Assembly: GCA_022497145.1 (NCBI GenBank)
Contig: MU385904.1
Coordinates: 175,991-239,990 of the forward strand
Reading direction: 5' to 3'
Source of the DNA: Rostrohypoxylon terebratum
Taxonomy: Eukaryota > Ascomycota > Sordariomycetes > Xylariales > Hypoxylaceae
DNA: 64,000 nt
Within the stretch, counting starts at the first letter, position 1; each line of letters begins with the position of its first letter. Shown piece after piece: positions 11,782-22,704 of this stretch. The notes beneath the pieces are model-generated. The model saw nothing but the letters and a program-made list of their open reading frames with translations, was not told the DNA's origin and did no database searches. Both the position numbers and the translations under genes were made by a program.

Positions 11782-12309
11782 CTTGGGTATAGCGACGATT
11801 ACGCAGTTTTCAAACTATAAAGTGAGACCCAGCCCCGTTGATGTGTTTTAGGGATAGGATATTTGGGATCATTCATGGACGTGCTTAAAGCTGAAGTTGA
11901 AGTTGAACGCGTCTGAAATTAGCGGACGCGTTAAGTGCTCCAGGTGCCCTCAGCACAGACCAGTCTAGAGATTTTAGGGGGATGTTACCACCCGTGGACC
12001 CCTGTCTGCGCTAAATTACGGTACTTCAATCGTCCATACCTACATCTACATAGGATCCTGGACGTACCCGACTGGACGTATCCCGGAATTTAGCGGGACT
12101 CCACTCCACTAATAGCCCTGGAGCCCTTTGCCTTCGCCCTACGATCACCTTGGAATGCTCTACTTCGTAATTTCATCATCACATCATTGTTCAGCACATC
12201 GTATCTACTGTGATGGTATTGCTATATCACTTTATGTCCATGACTGTACTCATTTACAATCGTATATGTATCCCACTCCCTCCTTCTCTAGAGCATTGCT
12301 CGATTATTT
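11782..12309. other. Intergenic between MSH3 start and subtilase end
   Basis: This 528-bp gap should contain the MSH3 promoter and the subtilase 3' UTR, both genes being on the minus strand. An open frame at 12128-12409 overlaps the last subtilase exon on the other strand and is not supported. Confidence 0.5.
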
Positions 12310-13781
12310 CTATAGTTCAGTTGGATTGCCGTTGAAGGCAATCAAGTTCGGACTTCCGTTCGGGTTCTGCACCTTATTTGGCGTCCCAAGTTCGATCAGA
12401 CGGTTGTAAACATTTGCCTGACCCGATATGAATTCTCTCGAGAATAAGTATGTTACGAGTCCGGCAATATAAGGGCTTGCCATCTACAACAGAAGTTAAT
12501 AGTGTCTTCATCGAAAAGGACGACATCACCTACACTAGTTCCGCTTAGGGTTTGATACGATGTATCAGCGTCATTCCATGCCGAATAGATGTTATCACCA
12601 GGGCCAAATATGTCAACGCAAGCTCCGTAATTAGACCAATCGGGTCGAGTATCGGATTCGTCCACAGCTGCCACTGTGATGGCCTCGGGAGCTGATGCTG
12701 GGCTGTATGTGCATGCGTTGACGCCGTAGTTGCAAGCTGCTACAACTATGGTCATGCCGGCATCGACTGCGTTTTTCACACAGTCGTTTAGGGGCTGATA
12801 CTTAGGTCCGCCTATCGACATGTTGATCACAGATCGAGCGATCATACCCTGCGATTGGGCATCTTCTACGGCTACTAAAGTTAGCATATGTTAAGGCTGT
12901 CTTTTGCTAGCAATGATACTTACCCCACTGAATCCCGGCAATCATCCCAGACCAGGCTCCAGATGAGTTCTCGTCTAGGACTTTCACTGCGATGAGCTTG
13001 GTACTGTTGTTGACCCCGACGGTATTACCCCCGACCGTCGCGGCCGTATGAGTCCCGTGGCCGTTATCGTCGTCATCCTATTATGCGTCAGCGGATTTAA
13101 TGTAGTACCTACCTAGGTAGGCAGGCATGATTTGAGATTTACCTGAGACCCGTCGATGAAGTTCTGACCCCATGTCGCGCGACCCCCAAACTCCTATTCC
13201 GAGTTAGTTTCGGGTACAATTCCTGGCATGAAGGGAACGTACTTGATGAGTTATACGGATTCCAGTATCTAACATGTAGGCAAATGTCGGAGAGTCATCC
13301 TCGTCCACATAAGTTGGAATACCAGCATCTCTATGAGAAATTCGACCCAAACCCCATGTGTTTGCAGTCGGACTCGAACTAGGGACGTTGTTAGGGATGA
13401 CACTCTGTGCTGTTACCCGACCGTCTTGAGCAACATAATGCACCTTGGCCATGTTAGATCCTTCATCCCAGAGGGAAAGAATTAGCTTACCGCCGGGTGA
13501 TTGCGAATAGTGTCAAGAGTTGTGTTATCACATTCGATATGGTAACCATTGAATCCTTTTACTTGGTAAGTTCTCACAACACCTTGATTTCCGTCGTCGA
13601 TGAGTTGGGAAGCAGCATGTATATGTTGGTAGTGCGCTTGGAGTATATCCGAGTCTGCTTCCTTCATAACTACGATGTAGTTGTTGGCGATGCTATTAGA
13701 TACATCTCTGCTAACGAGGGGCGCTCTGGCCCAAGCAGAAGGGACCAGAGCCATAAAGAGAAGAAAGGCGGTCTTCATCAT
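12310..13781 (-). CDS. Secreted subtilisin-like serine protease (proteinase K type, S8A)
   Basis: A 403-residue pre-pro-protease. Six exons: 13781-13491, 13443-13243, 13193-13143, 13077-12924, 12874-12534 and 12483-12310, with introns of 47-65 bp. A signal peptide (about 1-18) is followed by an I9 inhibitor propeptide (NNYIVVMKEADS to NHPAVHYVAQD). The catalytic triad is complete: Asp156 in YMLDTG, His188 in DDNGHGTHTAA, and Ser346 in SGTSMASP. The SGTS-MASP sequence is only formed after removing the last 50-bp intron; without it the frame reads into an early stop. The oxyanion Asn lies in VVAACN, where most relatives have AAGN, a Gly-to-Cys change near the active site. The gene ends about 530 bp from the MSH3 start, on the same strand. 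Role: extracellular protein breakdown, possibly in saprotrophy or host interaction (inferred). Confidence 0.93.
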
Positions 13782-16684
13782 AATTTGATATTAAATCAAA
13801 AAACCTAACGAGACCGAAATGAGAGAATTAGGGGAATGTGTTATGTGTTATCCAAGAAACGCGCGGACTTTGCAGTATGCAAACCAGATGATTGAGTTGG
13901 CCGAGATACAACTAGACGATGATCGCTGGTCTCGGTGCTCTTTTATATTCATCTTACTGTCTACTACCGATGAACAAGTTGCAAATATCTTGTCGTTTAT
14001 GGGAACTCTCTATGGTGGCTCATTCTGTGGCTATACCCATTGACCCATCCTTGAGGACAGACGAAGCTACTGCTCTGAGACTTTGGCAACTAGCTAGTGA
14101 GTAGCTCCGAGACTTCTCCCGTGTACGGTAACGGAGAAAGCTTCGCACATACCAAATCCCTCAACAATGGCAACGCCGTTGCAACGAGCTACCCAACCCT
14201 AACTGAGCTCTAGATGCATATTTCTTCTAGAAGGTTTTGATCCAACGCCACTTTTCATTCTCCGACGTGTCTTGCGGATGTAAGCGGGCAATTTATTCTC
14301 GCTTGTATGACGGCAATACAGCAGATATTGGGCTTTGAGCTGTGCATAGTGGAAACCACTTAGTCAAGCTCAAATCCATCATATCGAAGCTCGATATCAA
14401 GTTTGTTAGTTTTCCTCAAGAGCTTCAAATCACTGATGATACTCCATCGCCTAGGACGAAGCCCCCTTTCTATTCTATGACCTCTCGTTGAGCAACCATC
14501 CCCACATGAATTCATTCACGATAGATACTAAATAGGGATGGGTGTCTTTGTGCCTAAGTAGCCTTGAAGTCCACGGAAGTTCATTTCGTCAACATTTCCT
14601 TGACCTCGCTTGAGCATGACTAATGACTGGAATTAGCCTAGGTCAATACATAGGGACTTCAAGTCGATAAAACTTGAACTAGGAAGTGTTAGAAGGCCCC
14701 CCAATCTTGCAATAAGTGCTGATCATATAATAGTGTCAAGTGGTAAACATATTGGTTATATATCGTCTTTGCAACCTTGTTCTTACCCTGTGTGTGACTC
14801 AGCTTGGTATCTTTCCGAGGAGGTGCGGAAATTTTGTAAACACTAACCTAGCACTTCTGAGATCGATTGGTCGCCGACCAGTTGAGTGATTTCTCCGGTT
14901 ACTACCCGTCGAACTTAAAAGGAAGGTCCTTGCATCCTGGTTGTGTTGTATGGCTGCTATCGGAGAGATGCGGATCTACGCTACCGAAGGAAGGAAGCAC
15001 CATGAGGCTGAATATCTCAGGTTCCGTACTACCAAGCAAGGGAAGGCTAGATTGGAGTATCCATGGGAAATGCAGAATTTGCCATCTAGAGGATGGCAAT
15101 TCGAAAACTGGTGACGCCTCTAGCAGCACTAAACTAACCCAAGCTCTTGGGAACTTGATCATAGGCCTAAGAGTAACTTCATGAGTTCGCAATTCGGCCC
15201 GTCTACGGATCGCCGAATATTCTTTACCATGACCAGACTCATAGTCCCACTTCCATATACCGTTTCTGAGAAATGCGACTCTGAAATAAGACAATAGGAC
15301 AGTTGAGAGTACCCATAATACTACCTATGCCATCAATTGCCCCTTCAAGCTACGATCTAGAATTCACGATAGCATCCCTGAAAGCCTGTCTAGATCGGCC
15401 GGATCTAGTGCTACCTAAGCTACTGGTTTTTAGTCCATGAACTTCTCACTGCTTTCGACTGGAAAGCTGAAAGGCATGCTCAGAAATACACAGGGTTGGT
15501 ATGAAGTCTCGGTGACAAAGATGAGTGGAAGTATCCAACCAGCACTTTCCTGCTTCAACTATCAGGTATCTTAACGGTCATGCATAGCTTGAGCATGTAT
15601 ACATGGCCGAGGATTTGACCAAACAGAGCATCTTGGTGTTTGCTTGATCACATTATACACCTTTTTGAATATTAGCCATTCTCCACCATGTCCGCGTCGC
15701 GTTGAGATGTCATCTCCGTATAGTCGCACCAAGCCAGTCATCTCCGAAAGCTTTCGAGTAATGTCTTATATCTATTTGTTGTAGCTCAACATAGGAGGCT
15801 ATTAAGTTCATCTGTCATATTGTGGCTGGATCGTCAAGCAACTCTACACTAAGGTTAAGTTGTAATCTGTTAACCTAGAAGTTACCCACTAGAGGTAGGT
15901 ACCTAAATAGACATTCGGTTATTGACAATAGAAATACAACTACGCAACTCAAATTAAAAGGGCATTTGATTCTTAAAACTGATACTCATTGATATAATAT
16001 AATATAAGAACTGCCTGTATTTGTCGCTACAAGTAAGGTGCGTACGTCATCGCCCAATATGTTAGGGACAGCTTCCAGCCCGATCCACTGTAGGGCTGTG
16101 TAGGCCAATTACTGGTGTAGTGCAAGTAGAATTTAGCGCTTATCGGAGACTATGCAGGGCAGATTTAGGGCATTTCTGCTGGGGTTTCCGGGTGTTCCAA
16201 TTGGTTCTAGAAGGGTCTGACAAGACATTGAGGCACCAGGAGCACAGCGGTTTGTATACGAAAACCTCCATTACATGCAGCATGTTAGATTACCTAGATT
16301 ACTTATATGTAAGGTACTGCTGGGTACTGGTACCTTACATATATGGAGCTGAGTGGGTGCTCGTTTCCTCTGTTGCTTGGGAAGGAAAGAAAATAATAGT
16401 ATTCTGCAGAAGTGGCAAAAGAAACTTTCAACGTTAAGATTCGGCGATGGAAAGAAGGAGGAACAATAGACTATTTGAGCTATGATGTAAGGACCCGGAA
16501 TTGCTAGATATCAGCACACCACTATGACGTATGACATGGCGAGTGCGAGTGCCTTCTCACTACTATATATTCTAGCTCTATATTTTCTTCCCAAAAGTGT
16601 TTGTCGTCAATACAATATCACAACAGCTCATACCTAATATCGAGAAAACTATCTCTATTCTCACACAAGCTACCTTAATCCACC
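13782..16684. other. 2.9-kb region without a supported gene
   Basis: Overlapping frames of 105 and 130 residues on opposite strands at 14867-15294 show no signal peptide, domain or family resemblance. Another at 16120-16437 is similar. AT-rich short repeats (for example ATATAATATAATATAAG near 15995-16010) and TAGGTACCTA-type palindromes (near 15895) are present. The last 120 bases look like a promoter and leader for the small gene at 16685: a TATATAT-containing stretch, then pyrimidine-rich DNA, then CACCATG. Confidence 0.45.
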
Positions 16685-17035
16685 ATGTCGTCAAACGGAA
16701 ACTTCAGCTATAGCCAATCCTCTGTCTCTTTCTCGTCATCAATCAGCCGTGACGGGAAGACCACGGGATCGCGTTATGTCGAACACACTACTAGTGACCC
16801 CATGGGCACAACTACACACATCGCTTCGCAGCGTTCTGGCGAACCTGTCTACCACGAACGCCGCGACTACGACGCTTCGGGTCGTCCCGTTGCCTCCGGA
16901 GGTCGATCAATAGGAGGTAGCAATGTGGATACAGGTCGTCGCATTGAAGATGTATCTGACGAACAACGGGAAAATGATAAGTTGTATGAGGAGCGCATTG
17001 AGGATGAGTATGCGAAGAGAGAGGGTGGCGCATAA
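16685..17035 (+). CDS. Small conserved hydrophilic protein, unknown function
   Basis: An intronless 116-residue frame with a good start context (CACCATGTC). The protein has no signal peptide or membrane segment. The N-terminal half is Ser/Thr-rich (SYSQSSVSFSSSISRDG). The C-terminal half is charged, with a run of Asp, Glu, Arg and Lys (ISD-free, for example DEQRENDKLYEERIEDEYAKR) that may form a helix. It has the look of small, lineage-restricted fungal proteins, and I do not recognise a family. The codon pattern and the well-formed upstream region (TATA-like element about 120 bases upstream, pyrimidine tract, adenine-rich leader) support expression. No function is proposed. Confidence 0.65.
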   Translation: MSSNGNFSYSQSSVSFSSSISRDGKTTGSRYVEHTTSDPMGTTTHIASQRSGEPVYHERRDYDASGRPVASGGRSIGGSNVDTGRRIEDVSDEQRENDKLYEERIEDEYAKREGGA

Positions 17036-17601
17036 TCAAGTTGGAAGCTGAAAGCGGGTTTAGGTACAATACAATACCTAGCGCAGTGCTGGAGGAATGG
17101 AAGTTAGAGGCTATTACCTACCTCCCTACCCCTAAAGGCCAACATCCATTATTAAAAATGACTATACTATAAATCAAATGACCAATTTCAACTCTTCACA
17201 ACTCACGGCGCTCTTTATTTTTTATTGGTGATATTGCCGAATGCATAGCTGCAGAAATGACTCGAACGCCTGTAAATAATAACTATTGATCTAATAAATA
17301 TTGATCATGGACTTCGCTGTTGCTCTCTGGTAGGGTAACCGCGATCTGCTGACAGCCTGACAGGCCTCCATGTCATTTTAGGGTCCCAGTCTAACCGTAC
17401 AAGGTACGTCATTTAGCGGTGAGCCCCACTATAGCTTCTGATTTGACGCTTGAGCTTTCCGAAATCAGGAGCCTCAAAACATCAACATTCAACATTCAAC
17501 GTTCAACACTTAGAAACGCTTCTTGAACCGCCCTCCTAGAACCTTGACCCTAATGTTCGAGACTTCTCTCGTGCTCGGCTTGGCCATATCATCTAATAAT
17601 A
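17036..17601. other. Intergenic, 3' flank and CSC1 promoter
   Basis: This 566-bp gap separates two plus-strand genes. It contains a short triplicated word (AACATTCAACATTCAACGTTCAAC) shortly before the CSC1-like start. The frame at 17510-17770 on the minus strand is a shadow of CSC1 exon 1. Confidence 0.5.
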
Positions 17602-20350
17602 ATGTATTCTGACGATGATGAGGGCCCTGATTATTGTGGGGCCGATTTGGCTGCCGGTCCAGGAAAAAAGGATATTTTTGTCCAACTTGTGATCTCGGCA
17701 GCATTGGGTCTCTCAGCTTTTGTCGCCTTCTGTGTAAGTGGTCGAGTGGTCGCTCGGAATCACTTCTCATAAGTCGTCTCGCGCTAACTATCTATTCCGG
17801 TAGATCCTTAGGCCTCGATGGAAAACCCTGTATGCCGCACGTAAACGACATGCCAACCCTCAGATTGCGCTACCCGCGCTTCCCGACAGTTTCTTTGGAT
17901 GGATACCAGCGTTGTATAGGGTAACAGAGGAGCAGGTGCTGGCATCTGCAGGCCTGGATGCCTTCGTGGTATGTATCATAATATGGTCAAATGCGGCGTG
18001 ATCCTTGGTTGCTTATACATAATTGTCATAGTTTTTATCGTTTTTTAAAATGTCGCTTCGCTTGTTCGCTACTATATTATTCTTCGCCCTTGTCGTCCTA
18101 TGGCCTATACATAATACCTTCGACCTTGGGACGACCACACCCGGAAAAACGCCTGGCAACCACTCGTTCTATGTAGACTTGTTCCAAATACCCGACTCCC
18201 ATTTTCGAACCAACTCCGAACACATTCTGGACGACCCTGAATTAGAGGACAAGAGCTGGAGTTATCTATGGGCATACATGGTGTTCACCTGGTTCTTCTC
18301 GTTCCTTACAGTGTATTTCATGAATTCCGAGACCATCAAGGTGATTAAGGTCAGGCAAGATTACCTAGGCACTCAATCGACTATAACCGACCGAACGTTC
18401 CGGTTGACGGGAATACCGCAAGATATCAGAAATGAAGAGAAGATCAAAGATTTTGTGGAAAACTTGGAGATTGGACATGTTCGAAGCGTCACCCTATGCC
18501 GAAATTGGACTGAGATCGATGGCTTGATGGCTCAGCGACAGGTGATTCTGCGAAAGGTGGAAGAGGCATGGAGCGCTTACCTTGCTCGACGACCAGCGGC
18601 GGCATTAGTGTCCGATGAACAACTTGGGGCAGCAGATGGCAACACCCAAGAAGGTGGAGATGATGAAGACTCACAGGAAACTGGACTTCTTCTCGCTAGT
18701 GGCTTACGAGATGTTCTTGCCGAGAGAGCGAGGCCGAAAATTCGACTTCGGTTTGGGTTTCTGAAGCTGCGCAGTCGCAAAATCGACGCCATCGATTATT
18801 ACGAAGAAAAGTTACGTCGCCATGATGAGAAGATCAAAGAGGCAAGACGAAAGGAGTACCCTCCAACGGATACCGCATTCGTGACGATGGATTCTATTGC
18901 TGCTTGTCAAATGGCCGTCCAGGCCACCGTCGACCCCAGGCCGGGGCAACTACTGACCAAGCCGGCACCAGCTCCTTCGGATGTCATTTGGAAGAATACC
19001 TATGCTCCACGGTATAAGCGTCAGCTAAAGTCTTGGGCCGTCACTATTTTCATCACATTCCTATCTATTATTTGGTTCTTTCCAGTAGTGATCTTGGCAT
19101 CGCTACTCAGTATCTGCACCATCGAGAAGATAGCTCCGTCTTTGGCTGACTTCCTGGATCATCATGAAATCATTAAAGCCTTTATACAGACCGGCTTGCC
19201 TACTTTGGTGGTTTCGTTGCTCAACGTCTTGGTTCCCTATCTCTATGATTACCTCTCAAATACCCAGGGCATGGTGTCGCAAGGCGAAGTAGAACTTTCC
19301 ACCATATCGAAGAATTTCTTCTTTATATTCTTCAACATTTTCATCGTCTACGCCGTCTCGGGTAGTGCGGCGCTATCCGACTTTTGGACGATAATTAGTG
19401 ACTCGTTGAAGGATACCCGTACTATCGCAAGAAAAGTGGCTGGCTCGATCCAGGACTTGAACAACTTCTACCTCAATTTCATCATGCTACAAGGTCTTGG
19501 TTTGTTCCCGTTCAAGCTTTTGCAGTTTGGTAGCATATCGCTCTACGCGATCTACCGCATGGGAGCCAAGACTCCTCGAGACTTTGCCGAGCTTGTTCAA
19601 CCTGGCCTATTCAACTACGGATTTTACCTTCCTACTGCGCTACTTGTATTCATTCTGTGCTTGGTGTACAGCATTCTTCCAGGCGCGCATATCGTCTTGT
19701 TCCTTGGTATATGCTACTTTACACTTGGTTACTTCGTATACAAGTACCAGTTGTTGTATTCGATGGATCAACCACAACATGCTACTGGTGGTGCATGGCC
19801 GATTATTTGCGGCCGTATCATTGTTGGACTAGTTGCCTTTCAGGTTATCATGATTGCTATTCTAGTACTGCAAGCAGCTTTCATAGCTGCAGGACTTATC
19901 GTACCACTTGTGGTATTGACATTTTGGTATCACTTTTATTCCCGACGTCGCTTTACCCCGCTCACGAGGTTCATCGCACTTCGGAGCATCAAGCGATCGA
20001 CTGATCCTGGCTCCGAAAGCCGGCCGGACAGGGACCCAGAGCAAGTCCAACGACAGACGCGACTGGCGAGGCGCATGAGCACCATAGACGAAGATAGGGA
20101 AAAGGGAATGAGGTTCATAAACCCGAGCCTTGTCGTTCCTCTAGAGCAACCATGGGTTTACCAGGATCCACCGCCGCTTCTTGAGGAGTCGTCCATCGAC
20201 TCTAACTCTAACACGGAGAGTATCGATGGGAATGGCAGTAGCCAGGCGGCGACGCCGGTGGGGAGGAATAACGGGTTGGGGAGCGTTGCTAGTTCTTTTA
20301 GTCTAGGAGATACCCACGTTTGGAGAGACAACGGTGATGACAACGTATGA
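17602..20350 (+). CDS. CSC1/OSCA-like osmosensitive cation channel (RSN1 family)
   Basis: An 871-residue polytopic membrane protein of the CSC1/OSCA/TMEM63 family (RSN1_TM, PHM7_cyt and RSN1_7TM domains), which forms mechanically or osmotically gated calcium-permeable channels. Exons are 17602-17733, 17804-17968 and 18032-20350; introns of 70 and 63 bp are both phase 0. The start at 17602 gives the first membrane helix in exon 1 (FVQLVISAALGLSAFVAF), then a cytosolic segment LRPRWKTLYAAR and FFGWIPALYRV. The next helices lie near the start of exon 3 (FATILFFALVVLWP). A long cytosolic loop with an RNA-binding-like fold (TFRLTGIPQDI; DTAFVTMDSIAACQMA) precedes the seven-helix core from SWAVTIFITFLSIIWFFPVV onward. 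The tail is Ser/Asn-rich and cytosolic. Starting at the ATG at 18050 would lose the first helix. Location could be plasma membrane or ER. Confidence 0.93.
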
Positions 20351-21255
20351 GGGATGATTGATGGGGGGGGTTGGGGGGGGTGTTAGGATATCCCATGAGC
20401 CTACGTATGCACATATTAATGAAATTGGAAGCTTTGATATGCTATATATCGGTTTTCTTACTATATTTACGGGGCATCTGTCAAATCTGTGAATTGTGCT
20501 GTTCGCTGTATGTTCGTCTGTTCACCCGGGGCTATCAAACGCGATAAATCAAGAAGCTTGAGGTTGCATTGTCACTATATTTCGTCACTAAACCCTGTAA
20601 ATACACCGGATTTAGTGGTGCTTAGTGTGTTGTTCGAACGCACTCTCACAACAGTTCGGTAATTTAGCAGCAATCAACTCAACTAATAAAGATTGAGCTT
20701 GTATTCGAACATTTTCAATGAAGAATTGAATAACAAAGGTCTTACTTAAAGATGAGCTTGTAATTACAATATAGTCATCTCCACTCCTGAGCTGTTGCTT
20801 AGCCAGCGCTAGGTCGTCGCCGAGCTATTGTTGAACTGTTGTTGAACATGGATGCCCTGTATCTTGAATTGTTTAGGGCCTTATTCATTATCAAAGTGCG
20901 CTAAAGCAGCTGGCGGTTCAGCACTTTAGGCTTGTAATTATAGCGGCTAGGATGGATGAGCTCGTCCAGCTCTGGAGCCGCTATGAGGGGTTAATTTATC
21001 ATCTAGAAGGTCGACTAAACTCCGGCATGAGTACACTAAGTTTGAACCGTTTTTAGGCCTCACAGTCACTATATTTTCAGAGGATTATGGCTTTTAAGGT
21101 TCCTAAACCCACTCATCATTTGGTGGCTATCTCAGGCTTCACTCATTCCAACTGCTTAAAACAATCTCTTGCTACCTACTACCTACTATCATGTATTCAT
21201 TACATGTTAAGTAGGCCGTGACCTAATCCAAGATTTTTCCAAGAGGAAATCAAAT
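20351..21255. other. Convergent 3' flanks with G-rich run
   Basis: This 905-bp gap lies between two convergent genes. Eight G, TT, eight G occupies 20363-20380, about 13 bases after the CSC1-like stop. Short words recur (GCTTGTAATTA near 20755 and 20930; CACTATATTT near 20572 and 21067), but no terminal repeats or transposase fragment could be identified. Confidence 0.5.
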
Positions 21256-22704
21256 TTAAGGCCACATGCCATCAGACATGAAGAGCCAATCTTCCCAGTA
21301 TCGGTCAACTCGCCCAACAAGCCAGCTTCGCCCATCGCCATGTCCTCCAACTTTCCACGGCCGAGTGTTCAAGCCTTCTTCTTTCAAGTGTCTTTTTAGA
21401 GCCACGTTGATACTGAAACTACTGGGACTTACTCCGGTGAAGTAGTCGCAATTTAACAATACGACAAAATCAACAAGCGCTTGCTGATCCCAGCTCAACT
21501 CCTTTAACTTCCCTAGTTCTTCCTCGCTATTTTCAAGTAAGTCATACTTAGTCCTCATGTCAAGTTCCAAAGTTTTCAGGGCCTCTCTGGCCAACTTTTC
21601 TGCCTCCGTTTGATTTCCCGATGCCAAGTAGGCCACCCTTCCTTGATAGCCTTGATTTGCGGCTTCGCGTAAGTAATTTTTAGTTTGATTCTCATACGAT
21701 GGCCACTGAGACAAAGCATCTGACTCGGTTCGTAAGTGTATGCCAAGGAACGACTGACCGGCCGCGGCCTCGGTGCCTTTTTTCGAGGTTGCAATCACTC
21801 TCATCAAAGCCACAAGTTGATCAGCTATGTCCAAGATATCATCACGAACCTTGAGTAGGCCACCAAATGTAGCCGCAAATTCTGGGCCATCGCGATACAC
21901 GGGCCAGTCCCATAATACGCCCCAAGAAAGTCGTATCAATCGTGGATTCTCAACGTCGTCGGCAGGTGCCCACCCTCGCTCTGCTGCTGAGCTTCGGATC
22001 CAGCCTCTGAAAGCCGCGCCAAATTGATCCGTATATCGGTTCGGATCCCTCTGGTCACACCCTGCACGACTACCTCCGAAATGTTTCGGCGTCACGCGCT
22101 CCACAATATTCTCGATATTTCGGCCCTCCCGGCGAGCCTTCTGCCTAGCCCCTGGGACATGCTCAATATCCGAATAGACAGTGATTCGCGGACACGCGCC
22201 CTCAATCGCAGCGCGGAAATGTGCTTCGTCGAACATATACCCGAAAGGCCGAGACTCGCGAAATAGATTGTCGAGATTAGACACCGAGCGGGCGCGGATA
22301 CGCGGCAACACGAGCCCGGTGGCCCCCGCGTCGATGGCGTACCGTATACACGTCAGGATGTAATTTCGGATGTTGCCAGGGCCGCCGCTGTTGTTATCGC
22401 ACACGAACACCAGGCCTGGGACGTACGTGCTTTCCGCGCAGACACGTCGCAGGGGCCACGAGATAAAGGGCGCGCGCGCACTGGAGAGGTCCACATCGTT
22501 ATCTTCGTTCTGGCCTCTGTTGGGGTGTTGCTGCTGGTGGAGCAGCGATGCAGGTAATTCCTGTGCCGTGAATGAGGACGGGCCGCGTCTTGGCAGAATG
22601 CATGTTGTCCAAACGAGGAGCAAGGTTAGGCCTGTCGCGTAGATAAGCGATCTTGCTGTGGCTTGCCGAAGGGTGTGCGGATTCTTGAATTGTCGAAGAG
22701 GCAT
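21256..22704 (-). CDS. Type II membrane protein, O-fucosyltransferase-like
   Basis: An intronless 482-residue protein. A short basic cytosolic tail is followed by one hydrophobic helix at about residues 18-37 (RSLIYATGLTLLLVWTTCIL) and a large lumenal region, the layout of Golgi glycosyltransferases. The lumenal part has an N-rich VFVCDNNSGGPGNIRNYI segment and IDAGATGLVLPRI. Further on, a FLGIHLRTESDA motif resembles the conserved HLR(x)E/D motif of GDP-fucose O-fucosyltransferases. Near the C-terminus, LLNCDYFTGVSPSSFS resembles the nucleotide-sugar site seen in that superfamily. These resemblances are recalled, not computed. The likely role is sugar transfer in the secretory pathway, with donor and acceptor unknown. 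It is convergent with the CSC1-like gene. Confidence 0.7.
   Translation of the reverse strand: MPLRQFKNPHTLRQATARSLIYATGLTLLLVWTTCILPRRGPSSFTAQELPASLLHQQQHPNRGQNEDNDVDLSSARAPFISWPLRRVCAESTYVPGLVFVCDNNSGGPGNIRNYILTCIRYAIDAGATGLVLPRIRARSVSNLDNLFRESRPFGYMFDEAHFRAAIEGACPRITVYSDIEHVPGARQKARREGRNIENIVERVTPKHFGGSRAGCDQRDPNRYTDQFGAAFRGWIRSSAAERGWAPADDVENPRLIRLSWGVLWDWPVYRDGPEFAATFGGLLKVRDDILDIADQLVALMRVIATSKKGTEAAAGQSFLGIHLRTESDALSQWPSYENQTKNYLREAANQGYQGRVAYLASGNQTEAEKLAREALKTLELDMRTKYDLLENSEEELGKLKELSWDQQALVDFVVLLNCDYFTGVSPSSFSINVALKRHLKEEGLNTRPWKVGGHGDGRSWLVGRVDRYWEDWLFMSDGMWP

Noticed and set aside
12310..13781. Subtilase as a broken gene (frame runs past SGTS into a stop)
   Set aside because: A 50-bp GT-AG intron restores SGTS-MASP and an intact C-terminus, so no damage is needed to explain it.
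14867..15294. Frames of 105 and 130 codons on opposite strands
   Set aside because: They overlap antisense, lack signal peptides, domains and splice partners, and lie in AT-rich DNA without other coding signs.
20560..21090. Possible small transposon (recurring CACTATATTT and GCTTGTAATTA words)
   Set aside because: The copies are direct, not inverted; no target-site duplication or terminal inverted repeat could be matched.
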